Shown piece by piece: positions 25,113 to 33,262 of a stretch of 64,000 nt of DNA. Position numbers and translations under genes: made by a program. This stretch comes from Nonomuraea roseoviolacea subsp. carminata (GTDB lineage Bacteria > Actinomycetota > Actinomycetes > Streptosporangiales > Streptosporangiaceae): positions 2,852,001 through 2,916,000 of the forward strand of contig NZ_JAMZEC010000001.1 in the NCBI RefSeq assembly GCF_024172185.1. Reading direction: 5' to 3'. Position 1 is the stretch's first letter. Every line of letters begins with the position of its first letter. The notes beneath the pieces were generated by a model, which searched no databases, was not told where the DNA came from, and worked only from the letters and a program-made list of their open reading frames with translations.

Positions 25113-26164
25113 GCGGACCTCACCCTCGGGTCGAGCATCCGGTAGACCACGTCGGCCAGCGTGTTCATGAGGATCACCGCGACGGTGATGAGCATGAACG
25201 TGCCCTGCATGAGCGTGAAGTCCGGCACCCTGATCGCCTCGTAGAAGAGCTGCCCGAGCCCGGGCCAGCTGTAGATGGTCTCCACGGTGACCGCGCCGCC
25301 GACGACGAAGCCGATGCGCATGAACACCAGCGTCACCGTGGGCAGCAGCGCGTTGGGCACCGCGTGGCGGCGTCGTACCTCGTCGTCGCGCAGGCCCTTG
25401 GCGCGGGCCACCGTCACGTAGTCCTGGCTGACCTCCTCCAGCAGGGAGGAGCGCATGACCAGCAGGTACTGGGCGTAGACCACGGCCACCAGCGTGAGGC
25501 ACGGCAGCACCATGTGCGAGGCCACGTCCAGCACGTACGCGAACCCGTCGGGCGCGTCCACGCTCTCGATGCCCCGGGTCGGGAAGATCCCCGGGATCGG
25601 CCCGATGCCGACGCCGAACACCATGAGCAGAAGCAGGCCGAGCCAGAACGTCGGCACCGACCACAGCACCAGCGAGACGCCGGTCGAGACCCGGTCGAAG
25701 CGGGAGTTGTGCCGCCAGCCGGCCCGCGTGCCCTGCCAGAGGCCGAGGCTGACCGCGATGACCAGGCCGACGCCGGCCAGCAGCAGGGTCGGCCCGAGCC
25801 GCTCGCCGATGAGGTCGAGGACGGGCCGCTTGTACTCGTACGAGGTGCCGAGGTCGAAGCGGAGCGTCTTGCCGACGAAGTCGGCGAACTGGTCGATCAG
25901 CGGCTTGTCCAGGCCCAGCCGGTGGCGTTCGAGGGCGAGCTGGGTCGGGGTCATGTTCCGGCCCTGCGCGAGGTTGCGCACGGGGTCGCCGGGCAGCAGC
26001 CGGAACACGAAGAACGTGCCGATGATCACCATGGCGATGCTGAACAAAGCCCCACCCGCCTTCGACAGCGCGTACTGCAGCGTGCCGCGGTGGGTGGGGC
26101 GTTCGTCACCGGGGCCCGCCGCCTGAGCGGCGGCGGGCTCGGCTGCTTCGAGCGGTGCGGTCAT
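25109..26164 (-). CDS. ABC importer permease (DppB/OppB-like)
   Basis: A 351-residue permease. The first helix (ALFSIAMVIIGTFFVFRLLP) and the following PGDPVRNLAQG are the DppB signature, and the EAA loop is YVTVARAKGLRDDEVRRRHA. It has an unusually long ~30-residue hydrophilic, Ala/Pro-rich N-terminus. The ATG overlaps the binding-protein stop by four bases (ATGA). Confidence 0.92.
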   Translation of the reverse strand: MTAPLEAAEPAAAQAAGPGDERPTHRGTLQYALSKAGGALFSIAMVIIGTFFVFRLLPGDPVRNLAQGRNMTPTQLALERHRLGLDKPLIDQFADFVGKTLRFDLGTSYEYKRPVLDLIGERLGPTLLLAGVGLVIAVSLGLWQGTRAGWRHNSRFDRVSTGVSLVLWSVPTFWLGLLLLMVFGVGIGPIPGIFPTRGIESVDAPDGFAYVLDVASHMVLPCLTLVAVVYAQYLLVMRSSLLEEVSQDYVTVARAKGLRDDEVRRRHAVPNALLPTVTLVFMRIGFVVGGAVTVETIYSWPGLGQLFYEAIRVPDFTLMQGTFMLITVAVILMNTLADVVYRMLDPRVRSA

Positions 26165-27975
26165 TCGCGCTCGTCCGCGGCGCTCTTGCGCCGCCTGGTC
26201 ACGAGGAACGCGACCAGTCCGAGGACGACCACGCCGCCGACCACGCCGAGGATGAGGCCGGTGTTGGAGCCGCCGCCACCGGAGGCGGAGCCGCCGGCCG
26301 GGGCCGCGACCGTGTCCACGGTGTAGAACGGCCAGTAGCCGCTGCCGCCGTAGAGCAGGCCGTTCTCCTCGGGGATCGAGGTGATGCTGGTGATGCGGTC
26401 CTTGCGGTAGCCCTCAAGGTCGTTCGTGTAGTAGATCGCGATGATCGGGGCCTCGGTGTAGAGGCGCTCCTGCATCTGCTTGATCAGGTCGGCGCGCTTG
26501 GCCCGGTCGAGCTCCTTGAGCTGCTCCTGGTAGAGCTTCTCGTAGGTCGGGTCGCAGTAGAACGACTCCGTGCCGCCGCCCTCGCCCTTGGGGGTCGGCC
26601 GGCGGCTGCACAGGTGCGTCGCCAGGACCTCCTCGGGGTCGGGGTTGACCGACCAGCCGCTGATCGCGATGTCGTAGTTGCCGGTGACGCCGGTCTCCTC
26701 CGAGAACTTGCTGGAGTCGAGCTTCACGGTGGTCAGCGTGACGCCGATCTCCTTGAAGAAGCCGGTCAGGTACTCGCCGAGCTTGTCCTCGATCGGGGTG
26801 TCGGCGTGGATCGTGAAGCGGAACTCCAGCTTCTTCTTGCCGTCGGGCATCGTGCGGACGCCGTCGGCGCCCTTCTTGTAGCCCGCGTCGTCGAGGATCT
26901 TGTTGGCCTTGGCCGGGTCGTAGGTGACCTTGGTGTCGCCGCTGGCCTCCCAGAAGAAGTCCTTGTACATGGGCGGCACGATCGACCCGTCGGCGGGCTT
27001 GGCGAGGCCGCCCTGCACCTCGGCCGCGAGCTTCTGCTTGTCGATCGCGTAGTGCAGCGCCTGGCGGACCTTCACGTCCTTCAGGGCGGGGTGACCGTCG
27101 CCGACCGGCTTGTTGTCGGTCGTCGTGGCGCCGGGGTTGACCTCCAGGTACGCGGCGCGCCGGCCCTGGTTGTTCCAGGCCACGATGTTGGGGTCGTTCT
27201 GGATGGCCTGGAACTCCGGCGGCGCGAGGCGGCCGATCAGGTCGATGTCACCCTTCTTCAGGCCGGCGATGGCGGCCTGCGGGTTGTCGTAGAAGATGAC
27301 CTGGAGCTCGTCGATCTTCGGCTTGCCCCGCCAGTAGTCGGGGTTGGCCTTCAGCTTGACGTACTGGTCCTTCTTGTGCTCGACCGCGATGTAGGGCCCG
27401 CTGGAGACCGTCGGGTAGGTGTCGGCCTCGTAGTTGGCGAGGTCGGTCACCTTCTCCCAGACGTGCTTGGGCATGATCGGGATCGGGTTGTCCAGGATGG
27501 AGGCCTGGGGCGCCTTCAGCTTGATGACGAGGTCCTGGCCGTTGGCCGTGACGCTCTGGAAGTTCTCGACGGCCGGGCCGTTGGCGGTCTTCGCGGCGTC
27601 GTCGGTCATGATCTTGTTGAACGTCCAGGCGGCGTCGTCGGCCGTGATCGGCTGGCCGTCGGACCACTTCGCCTGCCGGATCTTGAACGTCCAGGTGAGA
27701 CCGTCGCTGGAGGAGGTCCAGGACTCGGCGAGGTCCGGGCTGGGCTGGAGGGTCTTGGAGTCGGGGACCGTCAGGAAGCCGTACATCCACCGGTGGATCG
27801 AGGTGGAGACGAGGCGGACCGCCAGGAAGGGGTTCATCGAGTCGACGGCCTGGGTGGCCCCGACTCGCAGGACCTTCTTCCCCGCCGCAGGCTCCTGGGC
27901 ATGGGCCACCTGGCCCTGACCTGCCATTAACAGCGCTACGCCCAGCACAGCCAGGCGTGCGATCCATTTCCTCAT
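26161..27975 (-). CDS. Extracellular solute-binding protein (family 5) with C-terminal membrane anchor
   Basis: A 604-residue SBP_bac_5 peptide-binding protein and first gene of the importer operon. The N-terminus is a signal peptide (RKWIARLAVLGVALLMAG, cleavage near AHA) with no lipobox Cys. The mature core has ESWTSSSDGLTWTFKIRQA, which is characteristic of the family. At the C-terminus a Gly/Ser linker is followed by a membrane helix (GLILGVVGGVVVLGLVAFLV) and a basic TRRRK tail, so the protein is probably tethered by this helix rather than by a lipid. ATG 27975 is used because GGTGAGG is correctly spaced. The transported solute (peptide, nickel or other) is unknown. Confidence 0.9.
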   Translation of the reverse strand: MRKWIARLAVLGVALLMAGQGQVAHAQEPAAGKKVLRVGATQAVDSMNPFLAVRLVSTSIHRWMYGFLTVPDSKTLQPSPDLAESWTSSSDGLTWTFKIRQAKWSDGQPITADDAAWTFNKIMTDDAAKTANGPAVENFQSVTANGQDLVIKLKAPQASILDNPIPIMPKHVWEKVTDLANYEADTYPTVSSGPYIAVEHKKDQYVKLKANPDYWRGKPKIDELQVIFYDNPQAAIAGLKKGDIDLIGRLAPPEFQAIQNDPNIVAWNNQGRRAAYLEVNPGATTTDNKPVGDGHPALKDVKVRQALHYAIDKQKLAAEVQGGLAKPADGSIVPPMYKDFFWEASGDTKVTYDPAKANKILDDAGYKKGADGVRTMPDGKKKLEFRFTIHADTPIEDKLGEYLTGFFKEIGVTLTTVKLDSSKFSEETGVTGNYDIAISGWSVNPDPEEVLATHLCSRRPTPKGEGGGTESFYCDPTYEKLYQEQLKELDRAKRADLIKQMQERLYTEAPIIAIYYTNDLEGYRKDRITSITSIPEENGLLYGGSGYWPFYTVDTVAAPAGGSASGGGGSNTGLILGVVGGVVVLGLVAFLVTRRRKSAADERE

Positions 27976-28093
27976 ATGTGCCTCACCTTCAGGCGGGGAT
28001 TCCTGTGTAGAGAAAGGCACACCATACGAACATCGCGTGTCAACGAGTCGCGGAAAATTGTTTCATCTTCGTTTCCTGATCCGGTGTAAATTT

Positions 28094-29734
28094 TCAGTCG
28101 GTCTCGACGACCTTGCCCGCTTCGACCCGTAGCCGGCGATCCACGTGGACGGCGTCCAGCATCCGGCGGTCGTGCGTGACGAGCAGCAGCGTGCCGGGGT
28201 AGGAGGCGAGCGCCGACTCCAGTTGCTCGATCGCCGGCAGGTCGAGGTGGTTGGTCGGCTCGTCCAGCACCAGCAGGTTGACGCCACTGGCCTGGAGCAG
28301 CGCCAGCGCGGCGCGGGTGCGCTCGCCCGGCGACAGCGTCGAGGCCGGCCGCAGCACGTGCGCCGCCCGCAGCCCGAACTTGGCGAGCAACGTGCGCACG
28401 TCGGCCGGCGCCATGCCGGGAACGTGCCGGGAGAACGCGTCGAGCAGCGGCTCCTCCCCCTCGAACAGCCCCCTGGCCTGGTCCACCTCGCCGACCACCA
28501 CACCCGGGCCGAGCGCGGCGTGGCCCTCGTCCAGCGGGACCCGGCCCAGCATCGCGCCGAGCAGCGTCGTCTTGCCCGAGCCGTTGGCGCCGGTGATCGC
28601 GATCCGCTCGGCCCAGCCGACCTCCAGGTCGACCGGCCCCAGCGTGAACGCGCCCCGCCGCGCCACCGCACCGCGCAACGTCGCCACGACCGCGCCCGAC
28701 CGGGGCGCGGCGGCGATCTCCATGCGCAGCTCCCACTCCTTGCGCGGCTCCTCCACGACCTCCAGGCGCTCGATCAGCCGCTCGGTCTGGCGGGCCTTGG
28801 CGGCCTGCTTCTCCGTCGACTCGACCCGCATGTTGCGGCCGATCTTGTCGCCGTCGGTGGCCTTGCGGCGGGCGTTCTTGACGCCCTTCTCCATCCAGGC
28901 GCGCTGGGTGCGGGCGCGCGCCTCAAGCTGGGAGCGCGTGTCGGCGTACTCCTCGTAGTCCTCGCGGGCCTGCCGCCGGGCGACCTCGCGCTCCTCCAGG
29001 TACGCCTGGTAGCCGCCGCCGTAGAGGCGGATCCGCTGCTGGGCGAGGTCGAGCTCCAGGACCTTGGTGACGGTCCTGGCCAGGAACTCGCGGTCGTGGC
29101 TCACCAGCACCGTGCCGGCCCGCAGCCCGGTGACGAACCGCTCCAGCCGCTCCAGCCCGTCGAGGTCGAGGTCGTTGGTCGGCTCGTCCAGCAGGAACAG
29201 GTCGTACCGGCTGAGCAGCAGCGACGCGAGACCGGCGCGGGCCGCCTGGCCGCCGGACAGCGAGGTCATCGGCTGCTCCAGGCCCACGTCGAGCCCCAGG
29301 TCGGCGGCCACCTCCTGGGCGCGCTCCTCCAGGTCGGCGCCGCCGAGCGCGAGCCAGCGCTCCAGGGCCTCGCTGTAGGCGTCGTCGGCGCCGGGGGCCT
29401 GCTCGACCAGCGCCTGCGTGGCCGCGTCGAGGTCGCGCTGGGCCGCCGACACGCCGGTGCGCCGGGCGAGGAACGCGCCGACCGTCTCGCCGGGCCTGCG
29501 CTCGGGCTCCTGCGGGAGGTGGCCCACGGTCGCGGTGGCGGGGCTCAGGCGCACGCCGCCCTCCTCGGGGGCGTCGAGGCCGGCCAGCATGCGCAGCAGG
29601 GTGGACTTGCCCGCGCCGTTGGCGCCCACGAGCCCGATGACGTCGCCGGGGCTCACGACGACGTCGAGCCCCGAGAACAGCACCCGGTCGCCGTGTCCGG
29701 CCGCGAGGTCCTTCACCACCATGGTCGCGCTCAT
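28094..29734 (-). CDS. ABC-F family ATPase
   Basis: A 546-residue cytoplasmic protein with two ATPase domains and no membrane segments. The first has Walker A GANGAGKST and LSGGQ; the second has GANGSGKTT and a signature of LSPGE, with LLDEPTN and VLDEPTNHLDL as Walker B motifs. The ~80-residue linker between them is charged and helical (EEREVARRQAREDYEEYADT), as in ribosome-binding ABC-F proteins. Members either rescue stalled ribosomes or protect them from antibiotics; which applies here cannot be judged from sequence. It is a single gene read in the same direction as the importer operon. Confidence 0.9.
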   Translation of the reverse strand: MSATMVVKDLAAGHGDRVLFSGLDVVVSPGDVIGLVGANGAGKSTLLRMLAGLDAPEEGGVRLSPATATVGHLPQEPERRPGETVGAFLARRTGVSAAQRDLDAATQALVEQAPGADDAYSEALERWLALGGADLEERAQEVAADLGLDVGLEQPMTSLSGGQAARAGLASLLLSRYDLFLLDEPTNDLDLDGLERLERFVTGLRAGTVLVSHDREFLARTVTKVLELDLAQQRIRLYGGGYQAYLEEREVARRQAREDYEEYADTRSQLEARARTQRAWMEKGVKNARRKATDGDKIGRNMRVESTEKQAAKARQTERLIERLEVVEEPRKEWELRMEIAAAPRSGAVVATLRGAVARRGAFTLGPVDLEVGWAERIAITGANGSGKTTLLGAMLGRVPLDEGHAALGPGVVVGEVDQARGLFEGEEPLLDAFSRHVPGMAPADVRTLLAKFGLRAAHVLRPASTLSPGERTRAALALLQASGVNLLVLDEPTNHLDLPAIEQLESALASYPGTLLLVTHDRRMLDAVHVDRRLRVEAGKVVETD

Positions 29735-29780
29735 GTGGTCCGATGCTACCGAGACCGGTCAACCCGAATATCGTGGCCCG

Positions 29781-30149
29781 ATGCCGCGTCTTCCCGTCCT
29801 GCTGGCCGCCGTCCTGACCGTCGCCGCGGGGCTGGGGGTGCGGGCGCTGACCGGCGGCGCCTTCGCCAAGTACGCGGGCGACGCGCTCTACACGGTGCTG
29901 ATCTACGCGCTCGTCGTGCTCGCCGCCCCGCGCGTCCGGCCCGTGATGGCGGCGCTCGTGACGGCCGGGCTGAGCTGGGTGATCGAGTTCGCCCAGCTCG
30001 CCGAGATCCCGCCGGTCCTGCGGCCGGTGCTGGGCAGCACGTTCAACCCGCCCGACCTGCTCTGGTACGCCGTGGGGGCCGCCGCCGCGTGGGCCGTCCA
30101 CGCGTACGCGCTGGGGCGCATACATCAGGACCGGCCGGATAGGGGGTGA
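29781..30149 (+). CDS. DUF2809-family membrane protein
   Basis: A 122-residue protein with about four hydrophobic segments. The GDALYTVLIYALVVLAAP block and the following SWVIEFAQLAEIPPVLR region match what I recall of DUF2809 (distantly VanZ-like). Function unknown. ATG 29781 begins 47 bp after the divergent ABC-F start. The next gene follows after 31 bp and may be co-transcribed. Confidence 0.78.
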   Translation: MPRLPVLLAAVLTVAAGLGVRALTGGAFAKYAGDALYTVLIYALVVLAAPRVRPVMAALVTAGLSWVIEFAQLAEIPPVLRPVLGSTFNPPDLLWYAVGAAAAWAVHAYALGRIHQDRPDRG

Positions 30150-30180
30150 GGACACCCACTCCAACGAAGGGACCCTGATC

Positions 30181-30723
30181 ATGGACGGCAAGACGATCGC
30201 GTTCCTCGTCGCCCCTGAGGGTGTCGAGGAGGTGGAGCTGACCGAGCCGTGGAAGGCCGTCAAGCAGGCCGGCGGCACCCCGAAGCTGGTCTCGACCGAC
30301 TCGGGGCGGATCCAGGCGTTCAACCACCTCGACAAGGCGGGCACCTACGCGGTGGACGCCACGGTGGACGAGGTCTCCGCATCCGACTTCGACGGCCTGG
30401 TGCTGCCGGGCGGCGTGGCCAACCCCGACTTCCTGCGGATGGACGAGCGGGCCGTGGGGTTCGTCCGCGGCTTCTTCGACGCGGGCAAGCCGGTGGCCGC
30501 GATCTGCCACGCGCCCTGGACGCTGGTCGAGGCCGACGTGGTGCGCGGCCGTACGATGACGTCCTGGCCGAGCCTGCGGACCGACCTGGGCAACGCGGGC
30601 GCCACCTGGGTGGACAAGGAGGTCGTGGTCGACACGCACAACGGCAGCGTGCTGGTCACCAGCCGCAAGCCGGACGACCTCAAGGCGTTCAACCAGGCGG
30701 CGGTCGACGCGTTCAGCTCCTGA
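30181..30723 (+). CDS. DJ-1/PfpI family protein
   Basis: A 180-residue class I glutamine-amidotransferase-like protein. The nucleophile Cys109 is in AICHAPW, with the adjacent His, and the oxyanion/Glu region is in LVAPEGVEEVELTEP. Close relatives include PfpI-type proteases and YhbO-type stress proteins acting on glycated or damaged macromolecules. The stop codon TGA falls at the first bases of a 30-bp triple repeat shared with the convergent gene. Confidence 0.88.
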   Translation: MDGKTIAFLVAPEGVEEVELTEPWKAVKQAGGTPKLVSTDSGRIQAFNHLDKAGTYAVDATVDEVSASDFDGLVLPGGVANPDFLRMDERAVGFVRGFFDAGKPVAAICHAPWTLVEADVVRGRTMTSWPSLRTDLGNAGATWVDKEVVVDTHNGSVLVTSRKPDDLKAFNQAAVDAFSS

Positions 30724-30810
30724 CGCTCACGCGACCTCTTCCGTGCCGCCCGACGCTCACGCGACCTCTTCCGTGCCGCCCGACGCTCAAGCGACCTCTT
30801 CCGTGCCGCC
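30721..30810. repeat. 30-bp tandem triplication over two convergent stop codons
   Basis: Three copies of a 30-bp unit at 30721-30750, 30751-30780 and 30781-30810. Copies one and two differ only at the first base; copy three has one further change (AAG for ACG). The third copy encodes the C-terminal GGTEEVA and stop of the minus-strand Gfo/Idh-like gene, and the other two are extra copies of that gene end. The first copy begins with the TGA of the DJ-1-like gene. Confidence 0.92.
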
Positions 30811-31863
30811 GCTCGCGGCGGCGCGCTCGACGGCCGCGAGCAGCCGGTGCAGGCGCGCGGCGGTCGGGAAGTCGGTCGCGGCCGGCCGGCCCTCGCTGAT
30901 CGCCCGCCCGACCTCCTGGTAGAAGGCGGCGACGTTGGCGACGGGCCCGCCCGCCGGGTCGAAGGGGACGGTCCGGTAGGAAGCGGGTACCTCGACCGGC
31001 TCGCCGCCGAGCCGGATGTCCCAGTCGGTCCAGTGCAGGTACGCGCCGGGCCGGGTGGGCGCCACGGTCAGCGAGCCCTCGGAGCCGACGAGCTTGATCA
31101 GGAACCCGTCGGGGCTGCCGCTGCCGCCGTGGACCACGGCCGAGGCGGTGGCGCCGCCGTCCAGCGTGCCCTGGAGCAGGACCTGGCTCGGCACCCGGTT
31201 GGGGACGGTGCGGCCGGTGCCGGCGACGGTCACCTCGTCGTGGCGGCGGGGCAGTCGTGCCGACACCTCCACCAGCGGCCCGGTGATCCGGTCGAGTGTC
31301 GCGAGGAAGTGGCCGGCCATGATCGTCAGGACGGTGGTGCCGCCGGCGGGGTCGGTGCTCCACTCCATGCCGGCCGGGATGACGGCGCCGCCGAGCGGGT
31401 CGCCGGCGGCCACCAGCACGGCCGACTCCAGCCGGCCGATGCGCCCCGCCGCGAGCAGGTCGCGCACGAAGAGCGCGTCCGGCGAGTGACGTCCCTGCAG
31501 GCAGACGGCGTTGACCACGCCGGCCTCCGACGCGGCGCGGGCCAGCTCGTCCGCCTCGGCCGGGTCCACGGTGAGCGGCCATTCCGAGACCACGTGCTTG
31601 CCCGCCTCCAGGGCGGCCCTGATCACCGCGGCGTGCCCGGGGGCCTTCACCGACACCACGACCAGGTCCACGTCGGGGTGGGCGGCCAGCTCGCCGGCGT
31701 CGTCGAACGCCAGTCGCGCGTCGTGCTCGGCGGCGGCCTTGTGGGCGCTGGTCATGTTCGTGGTCGCGACGGCCGTCACCTCGTACCCGTCCAGCGCGGT
31801 CAGCGCGGGCAGGTGCGACCCGGCCGCCCAGCCGCTGGCCCCGACGACTCCGGCTCTGATCAT
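30787..31863 (-). CDS. Gfo/Idh/MocA-family protein of the Gal80-like group
   Basis: A 358-residue protein with an N-terminal Rossmann domain (GVVGASGWAAGSHLPAL) and a C-terminal dimerisation domain. The usual catalytic motif E-K-P reads E-W-P (VVSEWPL), so the active-site Lys is missing, and the following CLQGRHSPDALFVRDLLAAG closely resembles the SLQGRKSP region of the yeast regulator Gal80 as I remember it. It may therefore bind NAD(P) without catalysis or use another base. The ATG at 31863 is divergent from a TetR gene across paired operators. Confidence 0.82.
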   Translation of the reverse strand: MIRAGVVGASGWAAGSHLPALTALDGYEVTAVATTNMTSAHKAAAEHDARLAFDDAGELAAHPDVDLVVVSVKAPGHAAVIRAALEAGKHVVSEWPLTVDPAEADELARAASEAGVVNAVCLQGRHSPDALFVRDLLAAGRIGRLESAVLVAAGDPLGGAVIPAGMEWSTDPAGGTTVLTIMAGHFLATLDRITGPLVEVSARLPRRHDEVTVAGTGRTVPNRVPSQVLLQGTLDGGATASAVVHGGSGSPDGFLIKLVGSEGSLTVAPTRPGAYLHWTDWDIRLGGEPVEVPASYRTVPFDPAGGPVANVAAFYQEVGRAISEGRPAATDFPTAARLHRLLAAVERAAASGGTEEVA

Positions 31864-31886
31864 CCTTACGACCTCTCCCAGTTATG

Positions 31887-31951
31887 TACCTATCGGTATG
31901 AAACTAAGGGATGGCCGGGCGCGCTGCCAAGGGGTAACGTACCGATAGGTA
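31887..31951. promoter_or_regulatory. Two perfect mirror-image TetR operators
   Basis: TACCTATCGGTA (31887-31898) and TACCGATAGGTA (31940-31951) are exact inverted copies, and each is itself a TACC/GGTA palindrome with a four-base centre. One flanks the Gfo/Idh-like start (31863) and the other the TetR start (31973). Centres are 53 bp apart, about five helical turns. Confidence 0.85.
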
Positions 31952-31972
31952 AAAAACTCCGAGGAGGAACGC

Positions 31973-32599
31973 ATGCCGGGCGGCAGGCCGCGCGCCTTCG
32001 ACCCCGACGTCGCGCTGGACCGGGCCCTGGAGGTGTTCTGGCGGCAGGGGTACGAGGGGACGTCGCTGTCGGACCTCACCGCCGCCATGGGCGTCAACCG
32101 GCCCAGCCTGTACGCGGCGTTCGGCAACAAGGAGGAGCTGTTCGCCAAGGCGCTCGACCGCTACGTCGCCGGCCCTGGCGCCTTCGCCGCCGAGGCGCTG
32201 ACCGCGCCGACCGTCCGCGAGGTGATCGAGCGCCTGGTCGAGGGCGCTGTCGAGCTCACCACGGGCGAGCTCACCACGGGCGAGCTCACCACGGGCGAGC
32301 TCACCACGGGCCCCGACCGGCCGCACGGCTGCCTGAACGTCAACAGCGTGCACGCCTGCGGCCCCGACTCCGTCGCCGCCCGCGAGGCGGCGATCGCGTG
32401 CCGCAAGGCCGGCGAGACGGCGCTGCGGCGACGCTTCGAGGGCGCGCCCGACCTGCCGCCGGGCTGCGACCCCGGCGTGCTCGCCCGGCTCGTCCACACC
32501 GTCACCGACGGCATCGCGGTGCAGGCGGCGAGCGGCCGCACGCGCGAGGAGCTGCGCGAGGTGGCCGCCCTGGCCCTGCGCACCCTCTTCCCCGCCTGA
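31973..32599 (+). CDS. TetR-family regulator with internal ELTTG repeats
   Basis: A 208-residue regulator with HTH TSLSDLTAAMGVNRPSLYAA at about residues 29-48 and a TetR_C-type ligand domain (GCLNVNSVHACGPDS). Between them, at about residues 94-113, four copies of the pentapeptide ELTTG are encoded by a perfect 15-bp tandem repeat. GAGGAGGAA before the ATG is an excellent ribosome site. It is likely to repress the divergent Gal80-like gene and itself. Confidence 0.88.
   Translation: MPGGRPRAFDPDVALDRALEVFWRQGYEGTSLSDLTAAMGVNRPSLYAAFGNKEELFAKALDRYVAGPGAFAAEALTAPTVREVIERLVEGAVELTTGELTTGELTTGELTTGPDRPHGCLNVNSVHACGPDSVAAREAAIACRKAGETALRRRFEGAPDLPPGCDPGVLARLVHTVTDGIAVQAASGRTREELREVAALALRTLFPA
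32252..32311 (+). repeat. Perfect 15-bp tandem repeat inside the TetR gene
   Basis: Four identical copies of GAGCTCACCACGGGC at 32252-32266, 32267-32281, 32282-32296 and 32297-32311. The unit is five codons, so gain or loss of copies would keep the frame and only change the length of a loop in the regulator. Confidence 0.93.
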
Positions 32600-32613
32600 C
32601 CTTCCGGCGGGGA

Positions 32614-33165
32614 TCAGCCCAGGAGCGCTTCGGCGAAGCCGCGGACCGAGGAGCGCAGCCGGGTCACGCCGCCCTCGGCCATGACCCGCCCGACCAGGTC
32701 GGCGTCGAAGAGGCCGAGCAGGGCGTGGGCCGCGAAGGAGGCGTCGAGGTCGGGCCGCGCCTCCCCCACCAGCGCGGTGACGTGCCCGTGCCAGCGCACG
32801 TACGTGGGGTCGGCGTACTTGTCGTCCGCGCACGCCCGCTCGTGCGCCGCGAACAGCGCGAGGTTGCGCTCGGCCAGCCCCGCCAGCTCGTCGAGGAAGG
32901 CGAGCAGCCGCGCGCGCGGCGGCGAGCCCGGCCCCAGCGGCGAGCCGGCCGTGTCGATGGCGCGCGCCAGCGCCTCCGCGCGCTCCGCCAGCAGCTCCTG
33001 GAACAGCCCGGTACGGCTGCCGAACCGGCGGAACACCGTGCCCTTGCCCACGCCCGCCGCGGCCGCCACGCGGTCCAGCGAGACGTGCTCGGCCCCGTGC
33101 GCGGCCAGTAGTTCCTCGGCCGCGCGCAGGATCGCCTCCCGGTTGCGCGTCGCGTCGGCTCGCAC
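32614..33165 (-). CDS. TetR-family regulator of the MDR oxidoreductase
   Basis: A 183-residue regulator with HTH VSLDRVAAAAGVGKGTVFRR at about residues 28-47. The start is taken as GTG 33165 after an AGAGGGG site; the frame is open further upstream without a good ribosome site. It is divergent from the oxidoreductase gene, with two GGACC/GGTCC operators between them, so it probably represses both. Confidence 0.86.
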   Translation of the reverse strand: MRADATRNREAILRAAEELLAAHGAEHVSLDRVAAAAGVGKGTVFRRFGSRTGLFQELLAERAEALARAIDTAGSPLGPGSPPRARLLAFLDELAGLAERNLALFAAHERACADDKYADPTYVRWHGHVTALVGEARPDLDASFAAHALLGLFDADLVGRVMAEGGVTRLRSSVRGFAEALLG

Positions 33166-33191
33166 CTCGCCCCTCTCGCCGGCTTGCAAAC

Positions 33192-33241
33192 GGACCAACG
33201 GTCCCCATACTATCCCGGCCAGACAACCGGACCGCCGGTCC
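33192..33241. promoter_or_regulatory. Two TetR operators (GGACC-N3-GGTCC)
   Basis: Perfect dyads GGACCAACGGTCC (33192-33204) and GGACCGCCGGTCC (33229-33241), centres 37 bp apart, lie between the TetR start (33165) and the oxidoreductase start (33263). Confidence 0.85.
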
Positions 33242-33262
33242 GCATAGCCGAGGAGTTTCGTG

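Noticed and set aside
28038..28043. TTGACA on the minus strand as -35 box for the importer operon
   Set aside because: No acceptable -10 hexamer lies 16-19 bp downstream, so I did not call a promoter.
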